DNA of 22,928 bases from Ruminococcus sp. AF46-10NS (lineage in GTDB: Bacteria > Bacillota > Clostridia > Lachnospirales > Lachnospiraceae): positions 1-22,928 of the forward strand of contig NZ_QRNF01000045.1 in NCBI RefSeq assembly GCF_003474435.1. Direction: 5' to 3'. Positions 8,069 to 14,800 of this stretch are shown here, in pieces. The position numbers and the translations under genes are program-made. The notes under the pieces are model-generated. The model was not told where the DNA came from and did not search any database. It saw nothing but the letters and a program-made list of their open reading frames with translations. Position 1 is the stretch's first letter, and each line of letters opens with the position of its first letter.

Positions 8069-9307
8069 TTATCTGTTACTCTCTATCGCTTCTTTAAAAT
8101 CTCTCTTTAAATCTTCAATATCTTCAATTCCCACACTGATACGGATCAGGTCTTCGAATACTCCTGACTGCAGCTTCTCTTCATCGGAAATGTGTGCCGC
8201 GATAGTGGATTCAGGATGAATGACCAGTGTCTTCGTGTCTCCGATGTTGGAGATGATCAGCGGAATCTTCAATGAATTAATAATGGAAAAAGCCTTCTCC
8301 TTGCTTCCGGTTCTTACGGTTACGATAGCTCCGTAGCCATTCTTAAACTGCTTTTTTGCAATTTCGTGATAAGGGCTTTCTTCCAGTCCCGGATAATTTA
8401 CTTCAATGTCACCACCCAGGCTCTGTAAAAATCTCACAAGCTCCAGTGCATTGTCACACTGTCTCTGCATTCGAAGTCCCAGGGTTTCCAGTCCCAGATT
8501 ATTAAGGAAAGCATTCTGTGGAGCAAGACACGCGCCAGTATTCCGGAAAAGTCCGTTTCTAAGCTTGGCGATATATGCAAATGGTCCGAATTTCCGGTAT
8601 GGAGCAAGTCCCGGATATCGGTCAGGGTCCCATTTCAGACCCTTACCACAGACAAGAATACCGCTGATGGCATCGCTGCTTCCATTGATATACTTGGAAG
8701 AGGAATGAACCACGATGTCAGCTCCAAGCTTCAGTGGCTGGATCAGATACGGTGTTGCCACGGTGTTGTCTACGATCAGCGGTACGTCATGCTTATGTGC
8801 CACTTCTGCAACCGCCTGGATATCGGTAACGTCCAGCTTGGGGTTTCCGATGGTCTCCGCGAAAACAAGTCTCGTCTTCTCTGTGATCTCTGCCTCAAAA
8901 GCTTCCGGCTTATTCTCTTTCACATATTTTACGGAAATCCCGAAAGGCTTCAGATCATCGAACAGTTCCACAGTTCCGCCGTACAGTCCGCAGGCTGCTA
9001 CGATCTCATCTCCAGCCTGAAGAATGTTCAGAAACGCATTGGTCAGCGCTGCCATTCCGGATGCACAGGCCACACTGCTGATTCCATCCTCCAGCATAGT
9101 CACTCTCTTCTCAAAGGACTCCACCGTAGGATTGTTGATCCTTGTATAGGAGAAGCCCATTTTTTTATTGTCAAAAATTTTCTCCAGGTCTTCCGCGCTG
9201 TCATGTCGGAATGCGCTGCTCTGATAGATCGGAACCTGTGTGGCTCCCTGCGGATATTTCTCATCGGTGCCGTGGAGCAGCCCTGTATTAAAGCCGTATT
9301 CGTTCAT
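8069..9307 (-). CDS. metY: O-acetylhomoserine sulfhydrylase (PLP-dependent)
   Basis: A Cys/Met-metabolism PLP enzyme, about 412 residues. Recognisable parts: ATQVPIYQSSAF near the N terminus, YTRINNPT, ASGMAAL, the ETIGNPKLDV segment, DNTVATPYL, and the PLP lysine in VVHSSSKYINGSSD (about Lys205). It should form homocysteine from O-acetylhomoserine, here probably with the carrier thiocarboxylate as sulfur donor instead of free sulfide. A GTG at 9334 is in frame, but the predicted transcription start lies near 9330, and ATG 9307 has AAGGGAAGAGG just upstream, so 9307 is preferred. First gene of the operon; 38 bases separate it from the sulfite reductase gene. Confidence 0.92.
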   Translation of the reverse strand: MNEYGFNTGLLHGTDEKYPQGATQVPIYQSSAFRHDSAEDLEKIFDNKKMGFSYTRINNPTVESFEKRVTMLEDGISSVACASGMAALTNAFLNILQAGDEIVAACGLYGGTVELFDDLKPFGISVKYVKENKPEAFEAEITEKTRLVFAETIGNPKLDVTDIQAVAEVAHKHDVPLIVDNTVATPYLIQPLKLGADIVVHSSSKYINGSSDAISGILVCGKGLKWDPDRYPGLAPYRKFGPFAYIAKLRNGLFRNTGACLAPQNAFLNNLGLETLGLRMQRQCDNALELVRFLQSLGGDIEVNYPGLEESPYHEIAKKQFKNGYGAIVTVRTGSKEKAFSIINSLKIPLIISNIGDTKTLVIHPESTIAAHISDEEKLQSGVFEDLIRISVGIEDIEDLKRDFKEAIESNR

Positions 9308-9336
9308 AGCCTCTTCCCTTTCTTTTGTTGACACTT

Positions 9337-9365
9337 ATATTAACCTACTATTCATAGTATGTCAA
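9337..9365 (-). promoter_or_regulatory. Promoter of the sulfur operon with palindromic operator in the spacer
   Basis: On the minus strand -35 TTGACA (9365-9360), a 17-base spacer and -10 TAATAT (9342-9337). A perfect palindrome with 6-base arms, TACTAT-TC-ATAGTA (9346-9359), fills almost the entire spacer, the classic place for a repressor. Half-sites of the ACTAT/ATAGT type recall Rrf2-family regulators (CymR/IscR group); that assignment is from memory and no such regulator gene is in the window. Confidence 0.75.
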
Positions 9366-9500
9366 TATGAAAATGGGATTAAATGTATTTTTTTGTGTAC
9401 ACAACTATACAGCAGCATGGTACAATTATAGCAATTACGGGAATTACAGCCCCAAAAGAAAGATGCTCGCAGACATACAAACCAACATTAAGAGCAGGAG

Positions 9501-10802
9501 GTGATCCCTATCAATATAAATCCGAAGCTCCGAACTATTTTTCACTCTTTATTCAGCCCCACCCTTGATTTCCGCGTCCGACTGTTCAACATCCTCGCCT
9601 TGGGAGGCACTGTGATCAGCCTGATCATGGCCTTTCTCAGTCTCGGGACCGGTTCCTGGGGAAATGTACTGATCAACATTGCACTGGTTGCAGTCTCCGG
9701 AGGACTTTTTCTTTATTCCTATTACAGTGGAAAATATCAGCGCTGCTACCTGATCACCATTGTCGTGATCTTTCTGATCGTTTTTCCGGTGATGTTTTTT
9801 ACCAGTGGCGGATATCATGGCGGTATGCCGGCTTTCTTCGTGTTTGCTATTATTTTCACTGTGCTGATGCTGAAAAAAAGACGGGCTCTGATCGTTTCTC
9901 TGCTGGAGATTATCCTATATATAGGACTGTGTCTGATTGCGTACCATTTTCCGGACACAGTAACTCCCTTTTCCACGGAAGCTGACCGGCTGGCAGACAT
10001 TCTTCTGGCATTTGTCTCTGTAAGTATTGTCTGCGGCAGTGTTCTCTATTTTCATCTGAAGGAATACAATCAGCAGCAGCTCCTTCTGGAGGAACAGAAT
10101 CTGCGGCTGCGCTCCCTTGATAATGCCAAGTCCACCTTCCTGACCACCGTTGCCCACGAGATCAAAAATCCACTGAGTTCCATCTCTCTCCACGCCCGTG
10201 ACACTTCCGAGCTCCTTGAGGAAGATCCTCTGGATTTCTCTCTTATGCAGGAAAATCTCCGCACCATTGAACAGTCGGTAATGCGGATCGACCGAATTGT
10301 GCTGGATCTTATGGATACCGTTTCCATTGAGCAGGGACGGCTGGCCCTTTCCCTTGTACCATCAGATCTGGGAGCACTTTTACATTCTGTGGAAAAAGAT
10401 TTCAGCAGTCATCCAAGTCCTGGGAATAACCAGCTGGTCCTTACGATACAGCCCGACCTCCTGGAAATCTCTGCAGACCCGGAACGGCTGATCCAGGTTA
10501 TCACCAATCTGATCTCCAATGCAGAGCGTCATACCAGGAACGGAACCATCACTATTTCTCTTTCCGGCGAACCAGGCTGGCAGACCATTTGCGTCTCCGA
10601 CACCGGAACCGGCATGTCAGAAGAAATGCGAAAAAACGCACTCAAGGGTTATGTTTCTGCAGATAAAGATTACTGGCGGCACGGCATAGGTCTCTATGTA
10701 TGTCATCAGATCATCACTGCCCACGGCGGCAAAATATGGCTGAAAAGTAAAGAAGGCGAGGGAACTCAGGTGTTCTTCTCACTTCCGGAGGAGGAATCAT
10801 AA
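9501..10802 (+). CDS. Membrane sensor histidine kinase
   Basis: About 433 residues. Five or six hydrophobic segments lie at about 29-48, 54-73, 82-100, 111-125, 131-148 and 165-183, so the sensor is mostly intramembrane with no large external domain. Then a linker coiled coil (187-210), the H-box FLTTVAHEIKNPLSS with His219, the N-box ITNLISNAERHTRNG, the G1 box DTGTGM, and GIGL as G2. It stops directly against the response regulator. The start is doubtful: the only nearby conventional start, GTG 9501, sits inside the ribosome binding site AGGAGGTGATC (9496-9506), an in-frame TAA lies at 9489-9491, and the best spacing points to ATC 9510. It diverges from the sulfur operon; the stimulus is unknown. 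Confidence 0.88.
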   Translation: MIPININPKLRTIFHSLFSPTLDFRVRLFNILALGGTVISLIMAFLSLGTGSWGNVLINIALVAVSGGLFLYSYYSGKYQRCYLITIVVIFLIVFPVMFFTSGGYHGGMPAFFVFAIIFTVLMLKKRRALIVSLLEIILYIGLCLIAYHFPDTVTPFSTEADRLADILLAFVSVSIVCGSVLYFHLKEYNQQQLLLEEQNLRLRSLDNAKSTFLTTVAHEIKNPLSSISLHARDTSELLEEDPLDFSLMQENLRTIEQSVMRIDRIVLDLMDTVSIEQGRLALSLVPSDLGALLHSVEKDFSSHPSPGNNQLVLTIQPDLLEISADPERLIQVITNLISNAERHTRNGTITISLSGEPGWQTICVSDTGTGMSEEMRKNALKGYVSADKDYWRHGIGLYVCHQIITAHGGKIWLKSKEGEGTQVFFSLPEEES

Positions 10803-11516
10803 ATGAATGAAAAGAAATCGCTTATCCTTATGGTCGAGGATGAAGAACAGGTGCTGAATACCAACTGCCGGATGCTGCGGCGCCGTGGCTACGATGTCCG
10901 CACTGCACAGACAGCCGCCGAAGCCTGTCATCAGCTTGAAGAACATCTGCCGGATCTTCTCATCCTGGACATTATGCTTCCGGACGGAAACGGCCTGGAT
11001 ATCTGCCGCCGCTTCCGCGAAAAAACCATGAACCCGGTTCTTTTCCTCACAGGAAAAAGTGATATCCGCGATAAGGTAGAAGGGCTTCAGCAGGGAGGCG
11101 ACTATTATCTCACCAAGCCTTATAATTTCGACGAATTTCTGGCCGTGATCCAGATGCTTCTGGAACGCCAGAAACGAATGGAAGAAAAAATAAAAGAAAA
11201 ATTTCAGTCCTCCCGCCAGATCACCATCGGAAGCCTGCGGCTGGATCTTTCAGATGGCCATGCATATCTCAATAATACTGACATAGGCCTTACCCGGACC
11301 GAATTCTCTCTGCTACGTCTCCTTGCAGAAAACCAGGAGAAGATTTTTTCTGCAAAGGAGCTCTACGAAGCGGTATGGGGCAGCTGTGCAGGAACAGATA
11401 CCAGCACGGTACGGCGGCATATCTTTAACCTGCGGACCAAGATCGGTGCCGAGGATACCGATGAATATGACATTGTCTCGGTTTATGGGAAGGGATATCT
11501 TTTTACCTGCCGGTAA
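10803..11516 (+). CDS. OmpR/PhoB-family response regulator
   Basis: A 237-residue two-domain regulator. The receiver domain has the acidic pair Glu12-Asp13 (VEDEE), phospho-acceptor Asp56 (LLILDIMLPDG), Thr83 and Lys105 (LTKPY). The C-terminal winged helix (about 140-237) ends RRHIFNLRTKIG...YDIVSVYGKGYLF, typical of OmpR/PhoB. Its ATG follows the kinase stop with no gap, and its ribosome binding site (GGAGGAGG) is inside the kinase gene, so the two are a pair. Targets are not shown by the sequence. The secreted protein gene downstream and the divergent sulfur operon are candidates. Confidence 0.93.
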   Translation: MNEKKSLILMVEDEEQVLNTNCRMLRRRGYDVRTAQTAAEACHQLEEHLPDLLILDIMLPDGNGLDICRRFREKTMNPVLFLTGKSDIRDKVEGLQQGGDYYLTKPYNFDEFLAVIQMLLERQKRMEEKIKEKFQSSRQITIGSLRLDLSDGHAYLNNTDIGLTRTEFSLLRLLAENQEKIFSAKELYEAVWGSCAGTDTSTVRRHIFNLRTKIGAEDTDEYDIVSVYGKGYLFTCR

Positions 11517-11547
11517 ATGTCTCTTTTTCTTCACATTTCCGAATATC

Positions 11548-11596
11548 AGGATCTGTCTGTTACAATATACTTAACAAACAGATCCTTTTTATTTTG
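11548..11596 (+). terminator. Terminator after the two-component genes
   Basis: Perfect 9-base arms AGGATCTGT (11548-11556) and ACAGATCCT (11578-11586), extended inside by TGTT/AACA, followed by TTTTTATTTT. It separates the kinase/regulator pair from the secreted-protein gene. Confidence 0.85.
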
Positions 11597-11659
11597 TAAA
11601 AATTTATGATACGTGGACAGTAACTGAATAACTGCTGCGCAATTTATCAGGAGGTGCCT

Positions 11660-12970
11660 ATGCATAAAAAAATCTTAGTTCTTTTAACAGGCGCGATCGC
11701 TCTTTCCATATTTGCAGTCCCAGTCCTCGCTTCTGACCCTCCAACCGATGACGGTCAGTACATCTGGCAGGATGAAAACGGAGATTACTGGTACCGCAAT
11801 GGTTCCGAGGATGAATATATCGGGGAAGGTAATTATGCCCCTGACCCGGATTCCGGTGAACTAATGGAAGGCAACGATGCCGGCTGGACCGAACAGGACG
11901 GTTATTTTGAGCCTCATTATTATTATGAGGACGGCAGTGTGTGGCTGGAAGATGCCACCGGAACCACATATATTGGCTCCAGAGATAAATATTATATTGA
12001 TGACTATGGTAATCTTCAGGAATATTCCGATTCAGAAGCTGATTCCTCCTCCGGAAATCCTTCAGAAGAGTCCTCCGATACCAGTGGAAACTCCTCCTCG
12101 CAGAATTCCGATTCTTCATCCTCCAGTTCCTCTTCCGATACAGACACAGAAGAATCCTCTGAATCGAAAAAGCGTAGCGAGCTTCATATGCGGGTTGGAT
12201 TTCCTGCCGATGATACGATCAGAGAATCCATGCCCGAAAAAGAAGGTTATTTTGAACAACGTTCCGTAAATGGTGGAAAAAGTAATGCTTTTGTTTTAAA
12301 AGTGCCAAACTCCTCTCTGGAGGATTCTTCCCTGAAGGGTTTTCTGGCAGAATACTATCCGGTAAAGGGTGAGATCATCACCAAAAAGGACCTTACCTTT
12401 GAATCTTATCCTGCTACGAAATATCAATACTTAACCGCAGTCAACGAAGAAGAAAAAAATGTAGATGCTCTTGTATGCCAGACTGACGATTATACATTTG
12501 GTCTCTTTATCCTGACTCCGTCAGACACCTATGATAAAGCAGCCGAAAAGGAAGCCACCGAGCTGATCAAATCCATAGATTTCATTTACGCAGAGCGTGT
12601 GGATATGGCCATGACGGATTACTTCCAGGTTCTCACACCAGAGCGTTGGAAATATCTTTGCCGTTATGAAACGACCGAAACCGAAAATGGTGGATATAAA
12701 CTGACTTATTACAATGAGGATGTTCCTGTACTGACCCTGGAAGCCAGATATTACGATGGTGAAGACCAGCCTCTGGACAGTGTATGGCAGGGCTATCTCG
12801 GCCGCATCGAAACTGTCGATGGCAAAAAATACGATCTTCTTTCCACCATCAGCCAGTACTCCGAGGATGCCTCTGACGAATGGAAGGAAATGTATGACAC
12901 CTATCTGGATACCATAAACGGAATCCGTATGATGGATGGCTGTTCCCTGACCGAGGGAAGCCATACCTGA
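11660..12970 (+). CDS. Secreted acidic protein of unknown function with serine-rich linker
   Basis: 436 residues from ATG 11660, with AGGAGG five bases upstream; the in-frame GTG at 11654 is part of that ribosome binding site and is rejected. A Sec signal peptide (MHKKILVLL...PVLAS) with probable cleavage after VLA and no lipobox predicts export. The first part (about 30-125) is rich in Asp, Glu, Gly, Trp and Tyr, with two or three loose repeats of the form W-x-D-x-x-G-x-x-Y-x-x-IG. A Ser/Asp/Glu linker spans about 128-170, with an uninterrupted run of eight serines. A folded C-terminal part (about 175-436) may contain two related alpha/beta modules. I do not recognise the family. Its place after the two-component system suggests an envelope or extracellular role. 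Confidence 0.8.
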   Translation: MHKKILVLLTGAIALSIFAVPVLASDPPTDDGQYIWQDENGDYWYRNGSEDEYIGEGNYAPDPDSGELMEGNDAGWTEQDGYFEPHYYYEDGSVWLEDATGTTYIGSRDKYYIDDYGNLQEYSDSEADSSSGNPSEESSDTSGNSSSQNSDSSSSSSSSDTDTEESSESKKRSELHMRVGFPADDTIRESMPEKEGYFEQRSVNGGKSNAFVLKVPNSSLEDSSLKGFLAEYYPVKGEIITKKDLTFESYPATKYQYLTAVNEEEKNVDALVCQTDDYTFGLFILTPSDTYDKAAEKEATELIKSIDFIYAERVDMAMTDYFQVLTPERWKYLCRYETTETENGGYKLTYYNEDVPVLTLEARYYDGEDQPLDSVWQGYLGRIETVDGKKYDLLSTISQYSEDASDEWKEMYDTYLDTINGIRMMDGCSLTEGSHT

Positions 12971-13053
12971 TCCCACTCTGCCCCTCTGCCGTTATTTTGC
13001 ATACCGGAAGATCCATAGCTGTATCTCCGGTCGCAAAAGGCACATTATATTTG

Positions 13054-13105
13054 CACAAAAGAAGCTGCAAAACTTGAGTCTTCATTGTTCTGCAGCTCCT
13101 TTGTG
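13054..13105. terminator. Bidirectional terminator between convergent genes
   Basis: AGCTGCA (13063-13069) pairs with TGCAGCT (13091-13097), extended by CACAAA (13054-13059) and TTTGTG (13100-13105). T-rich sequence follows in both directions. It sits between the secreted-protein gene (plus) and the sulfate-binding protein gene (minus). A weaker ACCGGA/TCCGGT hairpin lies just before it, near 13003-13032. Confidence 0.7.
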
Positions 13106-13134
13106 TTGTTCTATCTGATCATATCTTCTGTCGG

Positions 13135-14151
13135 TTATCCTTCATAAATCTGATCAAAAATCCCTCCATCTGAAAAATGTGTTTCCTGTGCCTTTTTCCA
13201 TCCGCCGAAATCATCAATAGTGACAAGATTGATGTCCAGGTCAAACACATCAGAGTATTCCTTCAGAATATCCTGGTTTGACGGACGGTAATAATTATCA
13301 CCGGCGATCCGCTGTGCTTCATCGGAATAGAGATAATTCAGATATTCCTCTGCCACATCTCTGGTGCCTCTTTTGTCTACGACTTTATCGACTACCGCTA
13401 CTGACGGCTGTGCAAGAATACTGATGCTTGGTGCTACGATCTCGTAGTCGTCCGGATAATCTTTTACGGAAAGATAGGCTTCATTTTCCCAGGCGATCAG
13501 TACATCTCCTTGTCCGTTTTCTACAAATGAAGTTGTTGCACCTCTGGCTCCGGTATCAAGGACAAGTACGTTTTTATAAAGATCTCCGATGAATTCTTTG
13601 ATCTTATCTTCATCTCCGTTATATTTATCTTTTGCATAGGCCCAGGCTGCCAGGTAATTCCATCTTGCTCCGCCGGAGGTTTTCGGGTTTGGTGTAATCA
13701 CACCTACATCTTTCTTTACCAAATCATCCCAGTCTTTGATGTTCTTGGGATTTCCTTTTCTTACGAGAAATACGATGGTTGATGTGTATGGTGAGCTGTC
13801 CTCCGGAAATTCATCCACCCATCCGTCATCGATAAGTCCTGCATCCTGGATCGCATCCACATCATACTCAAGTGCCAGTGTTACCACATCTGCTTCCAGT
13901 CCGTTGGCAACCTCAAGTGCCTGCTTGCCGGAACCACCATGTGACTGCGTGATCTCCACATCCTGACCTGTTTTTTCTTTCCAGTGTTCCTGGAAAATCT
14001 TATTGTACTGTTCGTAAAGCTCTCTGGTCGGATCATAAGATACATTGGTGATGCTGACGCTGTCCGCCGCATAGGTTGTCACCCCTGTAAGGCTTCTAAT
14101 TGTTGCTACTGCTGCAAGAGCTGCTACTGCTGATTTCCATCTTCTTTTCAT
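13135..14151 (-). CDS. sbp: Sulfate ABC transporter substrate-binding protein (intact copy)
   Basis: 338 residues of the Sbp/CysP family. Recognised parts: [17 protein letters not shown] after the signal peptide, [83 protein letters not shown]. It should bind sulfate (or thiosulfate) outside the membrane and deliver it to CysT/CysW/CysA encoded 3.5 kb away. It contains no cysteine and only the initiator methionine. The signal sequence has LTGV where a lipoprotein would have LTGC, so it may be secreted or held by an uncleaved helix. It has its own promoter, and GGGGG lies before ATG 14151. It is a close paralogue of the frameshifted copy at 20492-21516 and may replace it. Confidence 0.93.
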   Translation of the reverse strand: MKRRWKSAVAALAAVATIRSLTGVTTYAADSVSITNVSYDPTRELYEQYNKIFQEHWKEKTGQDVEITQSHGGSGKQALEVANGLEADVVTLALEYDVDAIQDAGLIDDGWVDEFPEDSSPYTSTIVFLVRKGNPKNIKDWDDLVKKDVGVITPNPKTSGGARWNYLAAWAYAKDKYNGDEDKIKEFIGDLYKNVLVLDTGARGATTSFVENGQGDVLIAWENEAYLSVKDYPDDYEIVAPSISILAQPSVAVVDKVVDKRGTRDVAEEYLNYLYSDEAQRIAGDNYYRPSNQDILKEYSDVFDLDINLVTIDDFGGWKKAQETHFSDGGIFDQIYEG

Positions 14152-14196
14152 AATACTTACCCCCTGTTTTTTGCCTCGTGTTTTGTTGTTGGGGCT

Positions 14197-14250
14197 ATTA
14201 TAAACATGAGTAAGTCCATATGAAAACTGTCAGATTGGAAACCGTTTTCA
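14197..14250 (-). promoter_or_regulatory. Promoter of the solo sulfate-binding protein with upstream LacI/cre-type operator
   Basis: On the minus strand -35 TTTTCA (14226-14221), an 18-base spacer and -10 TATAAT (14202-14197). The stretch GGAAACCGTTTTCA (14237-14250) matches TGAAAACGTTTTCA, found at the transporter operon, at 12 of 14 positions, and lies 10 bases upstream of the -35. The -35 itself overlaps a TGAAAAC half-site (14221-14227). Confidence 0.65.
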
Positions 14251-14382
14251 TGAGATTTCCAGTAGCAGCACCGTTAATGCTGATTTTGTAGATTTTTATT
14301 CTGATTTTCTTCTGTTATCGGTGTATTTTCCACGATTTTTGCATACGATTCAGTGCCGTTGAATACTTTTGTGAAAACGCAA

Positions 14383-14594
14383 TCAGCCTTGTGAATTCAG
14401 CTCTTCCAAGAGTTTTTGCGATAAGCTTCATCTTTAACAGCTCGTTTCAGGTCTTCTGTGCGGTTTCTGTCCAGTAAATATTATGTCAGCTCCATGCCCT
14501 GTTCCATTCCCTCATCCAGTAACATCTGACCAATTCTCGTCATCGCAATGACCTCCTTTATTTCATCCAAGTCTGCATTATCCAGAAATTTATC
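14383..14594 (-). pseudogene. Decayed C-terminal fragment of an Rpn-type PD-(D/E)XK nuclease/transposase
   Basis: Minus-strand translation from 14594 reads LDEIKEVIAMTRIGQMLLDE then GMEQGMELT, hits a TAA (14483-14481), and resumes in the same frame with RTEDLKRAVKDEAYRK. One missing A in an A-run near 14415 then shifts the frame; corrected, it would read KLLEELNSQG and stop near 14383. These are C-terminal hallmarks of Rpn recombination-promoting nucleases common in Lachnospiraceae (recognised from memory). The catalytic N-terminal part is absent and a TAG (14597-14595) precedes the fragment. It marks past mobile-element activity between the thi operon and the sulfate-binding gene. The rest of the gene-free stretch 14152-14800 holds the sbp promoter, the DnaA-box cluster and an A/T palindrome; nothing else is seen. 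Confidence 0.65.
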
Positions 14595-14636
14595 CTATTT
14601 GGCAAAAATCTTTCCAGAAAAACTCTTGCGAAACAG

Positions 14637-14710
14637 TTATCCACACCCGTCCTGAAAAATCGCTTTTTCGAGCGGGTGGTTTTCCACATATTCCACAGAA
14701 GTTATCCCCT
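14637..14710 (+). promoter_or_regulatory. Cluster of DnaA boxes around a hairpin
   Basis: TTATCCACA (14637-14645) is a perfect DnaA box. TTTTCCACA (14680-14688), TATTCCACA (14689-14697) and TTATCCCCT (14702-14710) are one- or two-mismatch versions in the same orientation. Between the first and second lies an imperfect inverted repeat, CCACACCCG (14641-14649) with CGGGTGG (14673-14679) and inner GAAAAA/TTTTTC. No gene overlaps. Function unproven: it could be a DnaA-titrating site or a remnant of a mobile replicon. Confidence 0.5.
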
Positions 14711-14769
14711 GCTGTTTGTACAATCATCTATACGCGTGTGTGACATTATCCCTTTTCCCAGATATTGTT

Positions 14770-14787
14770 GATAATATAATTATTATC
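14770..14787. repeat. A/T palindrome downstream of thiH
   Basis: Perfect arms GATAATA (14770-14776) and TATTATC (14781-14787) around TAAT, 13 bases after the thiH stop. No T-run follows on the minus strand, so it is a poor terminator; the GATAAT/ATTATC halves resemble Fur-family boxes. Confidence 0.45.
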
Positions 14788-14800
14788 CATCACATTTATT

